From: Chryseotalea sanaruensis
GTDB taxonomy: Bacteria; Bacteroidota; Bacteroidia; Cytophagales; Cyclobacteriaceae
Direction: 5' to 3'
Length of the DNA stretch: 64,000 nt
Assembly (NCBI RefSeq): GCF_003990915.1
Contig: NZ_BHXQ01000001.1
Span: 365,402-429,401 of the forward strand
In this document: piece after piece, positions 43,042 to 51,253 of the stretch
Position numbering within the stretch: position 1 is the stretch's first letter
Layout of the letters: each line of letters starts with the position of its first letter
The notes under the pieces: generated by a model
What the model saw: the letters and a program-made list of their open reading frames with translations, nothing else
Databases searched by the model: none
Told to the model about the DNA's origin: nothing
Program-made: the position numbers and the translations under genes

Positions 43042-43362
43042 ATGCTTAGACTTTTTATAGTTATTGCCACCTTGCTTTTGTTTGGAAAATGTGAAACACA
43101 AAATCAGACACTTTGCCCTGATGCTGAATGTGCCGACTATATTACTCAACAAGCTGCACAGGCTGCTTACGATCGTGACAAAGAATGTTTGAGGGAATTG
43201 GATAAAGATAATGATGGAATAGCCTGCGAGCACTTACCTGCTTCCGGTGGCGGAACAGGTTGCCCCACAACAGCCAACTGTGGTTGTTCTAATAAGAACC
43301 AGAGCGCTTGTGCCAGTGCTTGCTGCAAGTGGGTGGTGGGGACTGGATGTAGATGTAAGTAG
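43042..43362 (+). CDS. Lipoprotein with excalibur-like calcium motif
   Basis: 106 aa from ATG 43042; the frame extends upstream to 43006 but without an ATG-supported signal. Lipoprotein signal MLRLFIVIATLLLFGKC. The mature part has AQAAYDRDKECLRELDKDNDGIACEHLP, which follows the excalibur pattern (D-x-D-x-D-G-x-x-CE). The remainder is Cys-rich (CPTTANCGCSNKNQSACASACCKW), likely disulfide-bonded. Possibly an extracellular nuclease-inhibitor-like or cell-wall accessory protein; no enzyme motif. Confidence 0.7.
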   Translation: MLRLFIVIATLLLFGKCETQNQTLCPDAECADYITQQAAQAAYDRDKECLRELDKDNDGIACEHLPASGGGTGCPTTANCGCSNKNQSACASACCKWVVGTGCRCK

Positions 43363-43387
43363 ATAAAAAAACAAAAATTTGAATAAT

Positions 43388-43606
43388 ATGAATAATATAC
43401 TGCTTTTAGGGATTGGCGGGACTGAAGCATTTGTCATGCTCTTACTTGGTCTCGCAATTATTATAATCATATTTCTAGTGCTCCGCGGCTTAACACTTTG
43501 GTATTGGAAAATTGATACCATCGTTTCTTATCAAGCCAAGCAGATTAAGTTGTTGCAGGAGATACTTGAAGTTTCTAAGAAACAGAATGAAAATGTAAAT
43601 AGTTGA
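43388..43606 (+). CDS. Small single-pass membrane protein
   Basis: 72 aa from ATG 43388. One long hydrophobic helix (about 8-33, IGGTEAFVMLLLGLAIIIIIFLVLR) is followed by a charged coiled-coil-prone tail (YQAKQIKLLQEILEVSKKQNENVNS). No known domain. It lies three bases before the 65-aa gene. Such membrane-plus-coiled tail proteins occur as small partners of larger membrane proteins; a link to the DUF4407 protein is possible but untested. Confidence 0.6.
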   Translation: MNNILLLGIGGTEAFVMLLLGLAIIIIIFLVLRGLTLWYWKIDTIVSYQAKQIKLLQEILEVSKKQNENVNS

Positions 43607-43609
43607 TTT

Positions 43610-43807
43610 ATGATATACTACGTAAATGATGAGGCACAAAAAAATGGTGACCACGAGGTTCACACTGCTACATGTTTTTACCTCCCGAAAAGCAAAACAT
43701 ATTTAGGGGATTTTGCTTCGTGCAAACCAGCGGTACAAATTGCAAAAAAGAAGTATCCCCAGAGCAACGGATGTTTTTATTGTTCAAAGGATTGTCATAC
43801 TACCTAG
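43610..43807 (+). CDS. Small conserved Cys/His protein, no membrane or signal
   Basis: 65 aa. It opens MIYYVNDEAQKNGDHEVHT, then C-x-x-LPKSKTYLGDFASC, and ends NGCFYCSKDCHTT. Four cysteines and two histidines, spaced as C...C...C-x-x-C...CH, suggest a small metal-binding domain. I have the impression of a conserved Bacteroidota protein family with the DHEVH and NGC-x-YCS signatures, but no named function. It ends just before the HNH gene. Confidence 0.65.
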   Translation: MIYYVNDEAQKNGDHEVHTATCFYLPKSKTYLGDFASCKPAVQIAKKKYPQSNGCFYCSKDCHTT

Positions 43808-43808
43808 T

Positions 43809-44204
43809 ATGTCTTCTCAACGAAAGAGATTCTATACAGGTAAAGTTCGCTATGAATCTCTTAGAAATACGAGGTATAAGAGTATAACCTATGGCAAAAG
43901 TTCCTTTTCAGAAGGTGAAGACGAAACAGGGAAGAAACCTGCTCATGGGACTTATGGAGCATTACTTTTTGATAAGCGTTGGGTTACTAAAAGAGCTGAG
44001 ATATTGGTACGGGATAATCATCAATGCGTTATTTGTTCCACACGGGAAAATTTACAGGTACATCACAGACAGTATCATTATGTAAAAGCGCTAGAGCAGT
44101 TTAAAGCTCCATGGGATTACGATAATTACCTTATGATTACCCTTTGTGAGCGATGTCACTCAAGAGGCCATGACAAATTTAAAGTACCAAATGTTTATCT
44201 ATAA
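43809..44204 (+). CDS. HNH endonuclease
   Basis: 131 aa from the ATG at 43809; an upstream frame from 43713 overlaps gene 43610 and has no ATG, so I reject that extension. The HNH core is complete: Cys73-x-x-Cys76 (QCVICST), the H85/H86 pair in VHHRQYHY, N106 in DYDNY, and C113-x-x-C116-H117 (LCERCHSRGH), two zinc knuckles flanking beta-beta-alpha-metal. The N-terminal 45 residues are Arg/Lys-rich and could bind nucleic acid. Its stop overlaps the next ATG (TAATG at 44202-44206), and the following gene overlaps DUF4407, so the three are translationally linked. Confidence 0.87.
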   Translation: MSSQRKRFYTGKVRYESLRNTRYKSITYGKSSFSEGEDETGKKPAHGTYGALLFDKRWVTKRAEILVRDNHQCVICSTRENLQVHHRQYHYVKALEQFKAPWDYDNYLMITLCERCHSRGHDKFKVPNVYL

Positions 44205-44833
44205 TGGGTTTGTTTAGTTTGTTTCGAAGGAAGCCGGAGGAATCAGATGAAAGATCAGATACCATTTCCAACAGCATAGTTGAAGAGAAAGTTGTAGGCG
44301 AATACAAACAACCAGATTCTGAACAGGTACTTCCTGAAATCCGAGAGGAAGTTTTTATTGAATATGAAAAACCTAGAAAGTCAACTATGAATAACAGTGA
44401 AACGGGTTCAGAAGTAAATAACTTGCAGACCTTGTACAAATTTCTTGAAAAGAGCTACGAAAAGGAAGGCTATGAAGACGCCCTAGTCAACCCTGATACG
44501 AGCTATTTAAAGCAAAATATTCTTAAGATTCAAAATGAACTTAGTTTAAATATAGCAAAAGTAAAAACATATTATTCTAGTCACTTGCGCCAGATCAATT
44601 TCCACATTGAGACAAGAAAGCGTAATGGCATGATCGAAATCGTAGAAGAGTTAGTGACACATCGGGAAACAATAGAAGAGGAAATAAATACAGTTGCAAT
44701 TATCGAATCCGATGCCAAAAATAACGAAGGTTTATGCTCGAATTTGTTCCTTAGTTATACCAGGGGATTCAATAATGGTTTTGCAGCCATTACCTATAAT
44801 AAGATTCTAGGATTATCAAATGATAGCGAATGA
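44204..44833 (+). CDS. Acidic coiled-coil protein of unknown family, coupled to HNH and DUF4407
   Basis: 209 aa. It begins MGLFSLFRRKPEESDER, an amphipathic basic start often found in membrane-associated proteins, followed by an acidic disordered stretch (20-80) and a helical domain (85-170) with coiled-coil spacing (LQTLYKFLEKSYEKEGYEDA, EIVEELVTHRETIEEEIN). No named domain recognised. Its ATG uses the HNH stop codon and its stop overlaps the DUF4407 ATG (ATGA at 44830-44833). The coupling implies fixed stoichiometry with both neighbours, so it is probably an adaptor between nuclease and membrane partner. Confidence 0.75.
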   Translation: MGLFSLFRRKPEESDERSDTISNSIVEEKVVGEYKQPDSEQVLPEIREEVFIEYEKPRKSTMNNSETGSEVNNLQTLYKFLEKSYEKEGYEDALVNPDTSYLKQNILKIQNELSLNIAKVKTYYSSHLRQINFHIETRKRNGMIEIVEELVTHRETIEEEINTVAIIESDAKNNEGLCSNLFLSYTRGFNNGFAAITYNKILGLSNDSE

Positions 44834-45807
44834 AGCATTTTCCACTACGACAGCAATGGATTAAATTAGGTTGTTTCCTCACAGGTTATAATCCTAACAT
44901 ATTGGCAGGATGCAGTGAGATATCTACTAAACGTGTTCTGCGGTATACTTCAGCAATTACCATTATCTGTTTTTTATGGGCATTTATTGGTTATTGTTTC
45001 TCTAGCCGCTACCTAAAGCTTGATTGGTACTATTCAATTGTTAGTGCTTTGTTTGCTATTACAATAGTAGTTCAAATTGAACGTCAGGTTATTCTATCAC
45101 CTAAAGGAAATAATCTTCCGCTAGTTTTTAGAATGGTAATAGCTCTATTAATGGCTATCATCGGATCAGTGATCATCGATCAGATAATGTTCAAGGATGA
45201 CATTGAGCAGCAAAAGATTATTATGATGGATGATAAAATAAAGGTGGTGTTGCCTGCTAAATCCGAGGAACTCAAGCGCCAGATTCGTTCTATTGATTCA
45301 GCAGTCATGCAAAAGGAAAATGAAAGAAGCCATTTGATTGATGACATTAACAAGCATCCTACAATAACTATCTTTTCAAAGAAAACCACCCAGCTAAATC
45401 CTGTTGGAAACAAGGCAGATAGTTTAAAGAAAGAAACAGTAGTCAGAGCTTCCCAACAAATTCAAAATCCGAAGATGAATCTTTTGAAACCATTAGATGA
45501 TCAAATAGCAAGTTTGCGTGACGAAAAATATAAGAAAGACAGTTTGCTTTTAATGTTAAGGCCTTCAGTTGAAGCTGAACTTAAAGAGAAAGTAGGTTTT
45601 CTAGACGAATTAGACTTGATGTTCCAAATTTTAGGAAATTCGAATATAGCATTAATCACCTGGTCAATCTGGTTTTTACTTCTTCTAGGACTCGAGCTAT
45701 TTATTGTTGTGAGTAAACTTAATGAGCCAGAAACAGACTACGACAAAATGCTTGAACAACAAACCCTATTGCATTATAAGAGGATAGAGTTATTAGGGAA
45801 GCATTGA
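44830..45807 (+). CDS. DUF4407 membrane protein
   Basis: 325 aa. Helices at about 37-57, 66-83, 98-117 and 272-292. The first part has LGCFLTGYNPNILAGCSEIS and WAFIGYCFSSRYL; TM3 leads through DQIMFKDDIEQQK into a long periplasmic or cytoplasmic coiled coil (135-260) rich in charged residues; the last helix is followed by SKLNEPETDYDKM. These match DUF4407. The family has no established biochemistry. Tight coupling to an acidic coiled-coil protein and an HNH nuclease suggests a membrane-linked nuclease system. Start at 44830 overlaps the upstream stop. Confidence 0.82.
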   Translation: MKHFPLRQQWIKLGCFLTGYNPNILAGCSEISTKRVLRYTSAITIICFLWAFIGYCFSSRYLKLDWYYSIVSALFAITIVVQIERQVILSPKGNNLPLVFRMVIALLMAIIGSVIIDQIMFKDDIEQQKIIMMDDKIKVVLPAKSEELKRQIRSIDSAVMQKENERSHLIDDINKHPTITIFSKKTTQLNPVGNKADSLKKETVVRASQQIQNPKMNLLKPLDDQIASLRDEKYKKDSLLLMLRPSVEAELKEKVGFLDELDLMFQILGNSNIALITWSIWFLLLLGLELFIVVSKLNEPETDYDKMLEQQTLLHYKRIELLGKH

Positions 45808-46133
45808 ATGATATTTGTTAACGATCTACTCTAATCATCTTCTCTCAATATCAACAATAAAGAAGGAGAACAAGTCCATAATATTTGAAATCATTATATG
45901 ATACAATACTGGCGAATTATAGTCGCTTTCATTTTCTCCCTTTTCATCATTACTTTCAAAAAATATTTTTATACAATTATAAAGCATACATCTATGCTTT
46001 ACACTTATACTTCTATGCCTTTGTCTTATATGCAAGGAGATTGACACAAGCAGCCTGATTTGTGTTGCTACAAAATGTATTTACTTTTAGGATATAGTAA
46101 TTTGTATCTCTTTTGCATTCAATCTTAGATAAA
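45808..46133. other. AT-rich intergenic region after the HNH/DUF4407 trio
   Basis: 326 bases. I see no repeat copy, no hairpin with a T run and no convincing gene. A 48-codon frame at 45898-46044 contains a hydrophobic stretch (IIVAFIFSLFIITF) but also many AT-rich codons; I leave it uncalled. The promoter of gene 46134 must lie in the last ~100 bases. Confidence 0.5.
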
Positions 46134-46433
46134 ATGTCATATCCACATGTATTACTCGACCATGTTCAGCTTATCTTACTCTTGCTAGGCGAGGAGCTTA
46201 AGAGCTATAAGTTTTTCAGCACACTGCGCAGCATAGGTTTAGATGATGCCTTTTTTCAATCCGATCTCGGCAGTTTTATTCTCGTTAAAGTCGGCCTCGA
46301 TGAAGACAGTAATGAAGTACAGGATAGGTACTACCACTTGCTGGCACAATACAGCGAACCTTTACAAGCCTCAGAAGCTTCCGTTCGCGAGTGTGCCTTT
46401 AGCTGTTATCTGGCTTTGGTGGCAAAAGCTTAG
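46134..46433 (+). CDS. Small helical protein of unknown function
   Basis: 99 aa from ATG 46134. Mainly helical and soluble, with a hydrophobic opening (HVLLDHVQLILLLLGEELK) and a helix-rich body (DLGSFILVKVGLDEDSNEVQ, SEPLQASEASVRECAF). No motif recognised. It is followed by 209 bases before the phosphate transporter. Conservation cannot be judged without a search. Confidence 0.5.
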   Translation: MSYPHVLLDHVQLILLLLGEELKSYKFFSTLRSIGLDDAFFQSDLGSFILVKVGLDEDSNEVQDRYYHLLAQYSEPLQASEASVRECAFSCYLALVAKA

Positions 46434-46559
46434 TACAGTCAAAGCAGGGTAGGATGCTAAAACAGTATACAAACCAAAGGATATGATCCATAATCACTCT
46501 ATTTTTCACGAATTTTTACCTGCTGTCGATGGCTGATAGCTAACTAATATTACCAGTTT

Positions 46560-46605
46560 GTTAAGTTTGCTTAACCTGACCTTAATCAGCCAAAACCTAC
46601 CTTAA
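46560..46605 (+). promoter_or_regulatory. Helically phased TTAA boxes before the phosphate transporter
   Basis: TTAA occurs at 46561, 46571, 46582 and 46602 (spacings 10, 11 and 20), three of them inside CTTAA. The first two form a perfect inverted repeat GTTAAG-TTTG-CTTAAC (46560-46575). Pho-box regulators bind direct repeats spaced by about 11 bp, so this phased array 38 bases upstream of a PiT gene could be a phosphate-control site. In Bacteroidota the motif is not well defined; this is a candidate only. Confidence 0.4.
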
Positions 46606-46642
46606 AATTTTGCTTTTTGCATTTTTTTAGCGCTTTGATCAA

Positions 46643-48874
46643 ATGGATATTTTTAATGTTTTCTTAATCATACTTTTCGCTACCGCTTCGGTAGATTTGA
46701 TTGTAGGCGTAAGCAACGATGCCGTTAATTTCCTGAACTCGGCCATAGGCTCACGTGTAGCCTCTATTCGTATCATTTTAGTGGTGGCCAGTGCCGGCAT
46801 TCTGTTGGGAGCATTCTTCTCAAACGGCATGATGGAGGTTGCCCGAAACGGTCTTTTTAATCCGGAGTACTTCACTTTTCGTGAAGTGATGTACATATTT
46901 CTGGCAGTGATGATCACCGATGTGATTCTGCTTGATATCTATAATAATCTTGGGCTGCCTACTTCAACCACCATATCCCTGATTTTCGAATTATTGGGTG
47001 CTGCTTTTGTTGTAGGTATTTTAACTTCCCTCGACCGGGGCATTAGCTGGTTTGAAATCCCTTTCAGTAACATCCTGAATTTTTCCGGAGCCATCACAAT
47101 TGTCAGTGGTATTTTTCTCTCAATTTTTTTAGCCTTTTTCGTTGGTTCATTTGTGCAATACATTTCAAGACTTGTATTCACGTTTTCATTAAAAAAATCA
47201 ATTAAAAAATACGGGGCCGTATTTTCAGGTTTAGCCATCACTACCATTTTTTACTTTCTACTGATCAAGGGTGTTAAAGGCAGCATATTCATAAATGGTG
47301 ATCAGGCTAATTGGATAGTAACCAACAGTTGGATCATTACGCTTATCTCATTTTTTGTTTGGAGTATAGCCATTCAGTTGCTTCTCAAGTTTACCAACAT
47401 TAACCCGCTCAGGGTAGTGGTGTTGTTCGGCACTTTTGCATTAGCCATGGCTTTTGCCAGCAACGACCTGGTTAATTTTATAGGTGTAGCTATTGGTGGT
47501 CTGGTGTCATTTCAGTCATGGCGTGCTTCTGGCCAGTCTGCAGATGAGTTTAACATGGGTGTTTTGAATAACCAGTTGGCAACACCAGCATGGATATTAA
47601 TTGTGGCGGGCGTTACCATGATGCTTACGCTTTGGTTTAGTGCCAAAAGCAGAAAAGTAACCGAAACAGAAGTCTCCTTAGGCAGACAGGATGACGGAGA
47701 TGAGCGGTTCAGGTCTACCTGGTTTTCGAGAATAGTAGTAGGTGGGGCAATTTACGCAGGCACATTTATTCAATACCTGATACCACGCATGGTGTTGGCA
47801 AGTATTGATAAAAGGCTTACCAAGCCTAAACTGAAAAAACAGGAAAATGAAAAACCTGCTTTTGATCTGGTACGGGCATCCGTTAATCTTTTAGTAGCAA
47901 GTATTTTGATTGCCCTGGGCACCTCTATGAAACTTCCGTTGTCCACAACCTTTGTTTCTTTTATGGTGGCTATGGGTAGTTCTTTTGCAGATCAGGCTTG
48001 GGGTAGAGAAAGCGCAGTATACCGTGTGGCTGGTGTGCTGCAGGTGATTGCCGGATGGTTGGTTACGGCATTAATTGCTTTTCTAATGAGTGGCCTGCTT
48101 GTTTTAGTAATTTATGAAACAGGGGCAGTCGGAATTTTTTCATTAGCAATATTAGCCGCCTTCCTACTTATTCGCAGCCACATTGTTTTTACACGCAAAC
48201 AAAAGACGGAGAAATTGAGTAACCAGTTGTTTTCAGGCGAGCCGCAGAGCATAAAGCAGGCGATTGAGGAGAGTAAAGAACTGACAATTAAAAATCTGAA
48301 ATTGGCCAACAAGGTTTATGTCGCCTGTCTTGATGCAGTGGCTGTGGGCAAACCGAGTATTCTGATTCGTGCACAGCATAAGAATAAAGATTTTTGGGAA
48401 CAGAACAGTAAACTGCAAAACAAGATTATTAAGTACGTAAGAAAAATGCCCAAGGCCGACCGGCCATTGAGCAGAATGTATATTTTACTTTTTAATCACA
48501 TACAGGATCTACAACAGAGTATTAAACTTATCAGCGATAGTTGTTTAGATCATTTGGATAATCATCACTCAGTGCCATCAGGCGAATATTTGGAGGCAGC
48601 TAAGGAAATAGAAACATTACTGACCACTTATGTTGAGGGAATATGTGGAGCAATTATGCAACCGGACAATAATCAGCATGAACACTTCCTGTCTATACAA
48701 AACACACTATCTTCAAAACTGAGTAAAGCATTAGACCTGATAATTAGCGACATACAGCAAAAAGAAGTTGGCAATAGGATTGGCCGTTTGCAGACTAAAC
48801 TTTTACTTGAAACAAAAGACATACAAGATACCCTTACCGGAATTTACAACTTGTATAGAGACATTGGGCGATAG
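46643..48874 (+). CDS. Inorganic phosphate transporter, PiT family
   Basis: 743 aa. N- and C-terminal PHO-4 halves are evident: VGVSNDAVNFLNSAIGSR near residue 20 and FASNDLVNFIGVAIGG near 275 are the duplicated signature loops, and GTSMKLPLSTTFVSFMV and GLPTSTTISLIF are the paired helices. Roughly ten to twelve helices precede a soluble C-terminal domain (about 540-743) rich in helix, PhoU-like in appearance. The protein carries phosphate with proton or sodium. It is not in an operon; phased TTAA boxes precede it at 46560. Confidence 0.9.
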   Translation: MDIFNVFLIILFATASVDLIVGVSNDAVNFLNSAIGSRVASIRIILVVASAGILLGAFFSNGMMEVARNGLFNPEYFTFREVMYIFLAVMITDVILLDIYNNLGLPTSTTISLIFELLGAAFVVGILTSLDRGISWFEIPFSNILNFSGAITIVSGIFLSIFLAFFVGSFVQYISRLVFTFSLKKSIKKYGAVFSGLAITTIFYFLLIKGVKGSIFINGDQANWIVTNSWIITLISFFVWSIAIQLLLKFTNINPLRVVVLFGTFALAMAFASNDLVNFIGVAIGGLVSFQSWRASGQSADEFNMGVLNNQLATPAWILIVAGVTMMLTLWFSAKSRKVTETEVSLGRQDDGDERFRSTWFSRIVVGGAIYAGTFIQYLIPRMVLASIDKRLTKPKLKKQENEKPAFDLVRASVNLLVASILIALGTSMKLPLSTTFVSFMVAMGSSFADQAWGRESAVYRVAGVLQVIAGWLVTALIAFLMSGLLVLVIYETGAVGIFSLAILAAFLLIRSHIVFTRKQKTEKLSNQLFSGEPQSIKQAIEESKELTIKNLKLANKVYVACLDAVAVGKPSILIRAQHKNKDFWEQNSKLQNKIIKYVRKMPKADRPLSRMYILLFNHIQDLQQSIKLISDSCLDHLDNHHSVPSGEYLEAAKEIETLLTTYVEGICGAIMQPDNNQHEHFLSIQNTLSSKLSKALDLIISDIQQKEVGNRIGRLQTKLLLETKDIQDTLTGIYNLYRDIGR

Positions 48875-48981
48875 AAAACTGTTGACAAAGGATGTAACTG
48901 ATGTTAGTTGTTGAAACTAAACTAAATTATCTATAACAGATTTACATTAGCTTTGCAAGTTCTGAGTTAATTGCCTGGTTA

Positions 48982-50100
48982 ATGATTTATGTAGTAGGAA
49001 TTGTAATAACACTCTTTCTGTCCTTTATCCTTTTTACAAAAAGAGATAAAACTTTCGCTGATAATATTCTGTTTATCTGGTTATGCGTTATTTCCATACA
49101 GTTGAGTTTGTTTGCGATAATTTCATCTCAGGAATATTTACAATTTCCATACCTGCTTGGACTTGAAATCCCTATTCCATTATTGCACGGGGTATTTCTT
49201 TTTATCTACACAAGATTACTCACTTCTCAGCAGCGAACTTCATGGAAAGGATTACTACATTTTATACCTTATACCCTGGCTTTTATAGCAACAATCCCTT
49301 TTTTACTATTAAGTCCACAAGAAAAAGTAAATGTTTATCGTAATGAGGGAGAAGCCTATGCAATACTAACAGGTATTATCTTTTTTGGAATTATTGTTTC
49401 GGGAATAACGTATACCATTTTGTCGCTTAAGGAATTAGTAAAGCATAGAAACAAAATCAAGAATAATTATTCTTATACAGAAAAAATAAATCTGCAATGG
49501 CTTTTCTGGTTAATCATAGGATTGTCGTGTATTTGGGTGATCGTATTTTTTGCAGATGATAAATACATTTTCTCCTCGGTTGTTTTATACGTATTATTTA
49601 TCGGGTACTTTGGAATAAAGCAGGTTGGCATTTTTACTAATCAATTGCCTGTTGAGCAGCCGCTACCTGCATCGACTGAGCAGCCAGCTGTAGCCAATAA
49701 ATTGACTGAAGATTCGAAATATGATAAGGCTGCACTTACTGACCAACAGCTTAAAACAATTCATTACGAGCTGATGCAATTGATAACACAAAAAAAGGTG
49801 TACCTGATGCCCGAACTTACCCTTGGAATGGTTTCTCAACAGCTAAATGTGCATCCGAATATACTTTCGCAGGTGATTAATAGGGTAGAGCAAAAGAACT
49901 TCTTTGATTTTATTAATACCTTAAGGGTTCAGGAATTTAAGGAACGAGTAGCAAAACTCGAGCACGAGAAATATACCCTGCTGGCCCTTGCTCACGAATG
50001 TGGGTTTAATTCAAAAACTTCCTTCAATAGAAATTTTAAGAGCATTACTGGCAGTTCTCCCTCCGAGTACCTTAAAGACCTTAAAGTAGTATTGAATTAA
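48982..50100 (+). CDS. AraC-family regulator with membrane domain
   Basis: 372 aa. Residues 1-225 hold about seven helices; the cytoplasmic tail (about 260-372) is an AraC helix-turn-helix: LTLGMVSQQLNVHPNILSQVINRVEQKNFFDF, LLALAHECGFNSKTSFNRNFK and ITGSSPSEYLKDL. Membrane-bound AraC proteins of this layout are frequent in Bacteroidota and are thought to sense a membrane or periplasmic signal. Target unknown; the nearest downstream gene is an alpha/beta hydrolase 162 bases away. Confidence 0.87.
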   Translation: MIYVVGIVITLFLSFILFTKRDKTFADNILFIWLCVISIQLSLFAIISSQEYLQFPYLLGLEIPIPLLHGVFLFIYTRLLTSQQRTSWKGLLHFIPYTLAFIATIPFLLLSPQEKVNVYRNEGEAYAILTGIIFFGIIVSGITYTILSLKELVKHRNKIKNNYSYTEKINLQWLFWLIIGLSCIWVIVFFADDKYIFSSVVLYVLFIGYFGIKQVGIFTNQLPVEQPLPASTEQPAVANKLTEDSKYDKAALTDQQLKTIHYELMQLITQKKVYLMPELTLGMVSQQLNVHPNILSQVINRVEQKNFFDFINTLRVQEFKERVAKLEHEKYTLLALAHECGFNSKTSFNRNFKSITGSSPSEYLKDLKVVLN

Positions 50101-50262
50101 TAGCTTCAATGCTCACTTCTTAGGTTCACTTTTTTCAATAATCTGATTTTTAATGGATTACCACTGAAAGGCTATGTGCTTTAAATGGGTGCCACCTTAC
50201 ATTTTGGGGCGATTACCCTTTGTAGTTCTATGATTTTTGAGTCAAATTTTAATTGTTAAAAT

Positions 50263-51249
50263 ATGAACTTAAAAATCCTGACTATTACAGCAATGACTTG
50301 TGTATTGTCTATGTCTTGTGAAAATGAGCAATACATAAACAAATCAGGTAATCTCGTACCTAAAACAGTTGAGGAAGATCCCAACCTGCCGTCTGTCGTT
50401 GTAAATGGAACCGTTTTACATGCTGAAGCACACGGAAACAGTGTAAACCCGATGGTTGTGTTTTTACATGGCGGCCCGGGTTCAGACTATAGAAACGGAC
50501 TGAATGCAAAACAATTGGCTGAGAGCGGATATTATGTGGTTTTCTACGACCAACGCGGTACCGGCTTATCTAAAAGGCATCCTAAAGAATCGTATTCCAT
50601 CCAGTTGTACCTCGATGACCTTGCTGCTGTTATTCAGTACTATCGAACATCTGCTAATCAAAAAGTATTTCTGTTCGGGCATTCCTGGGGTGCCATGCTA
50701 ACTGCAGCTTACATCAATGCCTATCCGGATAGAATTGATGGAGCCATTTTCGCAGAAGCAGGCGGTTTCAATAAGCAGTTGCTGGATGAGTACGGGGAAA
50801 CAAGCCGTAGATTAAAGCTTCTGGCTGAAACAACTAGTGACGTTTTCTATTATGACCAATTCCTGACCGGACGAGAAAAGGATCATGAAATATTAGATTA
50901 CAAAATGGCACTCGCTTCAAGCTTTTCTTATGCTAAAGGAAATGAAGAGGGAGTTGAAACAGCCTCTCCATTTTGGAGGAATGGCGCTGTCGTGTTACGA
51001 GCCTTTGTTGATATTTCTGAAAATGACGGTTTTGATTTCACAACAAACCTTAATCAGTATGCTACCCAAACATTGTTTCTGTATGGCGAAAATAATAAGT
51101 CATATGGATTAAAGTTCGCGCAAAAAGAAGCAGCCTTTTTCTCAAACACGGAAATAGTACAAATTGATGATACCGGCCATGAAATGATTCACAGCAAATG
51201 GAATTTGGTATATCCTGTAGTAGTTGACTATTTAAACAAATTGAATTAA
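50263..51249 (+). CDS. Alpha/beta hydrolase lipoprotein, proline-iminopeptidase-like
   Basis: 328 aa with a lipoprotein signal (VLSMSC). The hydrolase fold is clear: oxyanion HGGPGSD, the YDQRGTGLSKR strand and the nucleophile elbow FGHSWGAML; the acid/His end is around TQTLFLYGEN and DDTGHEMIH. HGGPG and DQRG are typical of prolyl aminopeptidase-type members, though an ester substrate is also possible. It is four bases before a beta-barrel protein, suggesting a pair. Confidence 0.87.
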   Translation: MNLKILTITAMTCVLSMSCENEQYINKSGNLVPKTVEEDPNLPSVVVNGTVLHAEAHGNSVNPMVVFLHGGPGSDYRNGLNAKQLAESGYYVVFYDQRGTGLSKRHPKESYSIQLYLDDLAAVIQYYRTSANQKVFLFGHSWGAMLTAAYINAYPDRIDGAIFAEAGGFNKQLLDEYGETSRRLKLLAETTSDVFYYDQFLTGREKDHEILDYKMALASSFSYAKGNEEGVETASPFWRNGAVVLRAFVDISENDGFDFTTNLNQYATQTLFLYGENNKSYGLKFAQKEAAFFSNTEIVQIDDTGHEMIHSKWNLVYPVVVDYLNKLN

Positions 51250-51253
51250 AATC

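Noticed and set aside
43713..43808. Upstream extension of the HNH gene to 43713
   Set aside because: It overlaps gene 43610 in another frame, lacks an ATG start and adds low-quality residues; the ATG at 43809 begins the conserved protein.
45898..46044. 48-codon frame with a hydrophobic stretch after DUF4407
   Set aside because: AT-rich composition, no motif, and no overlap or spacing signature; chance is more likely.
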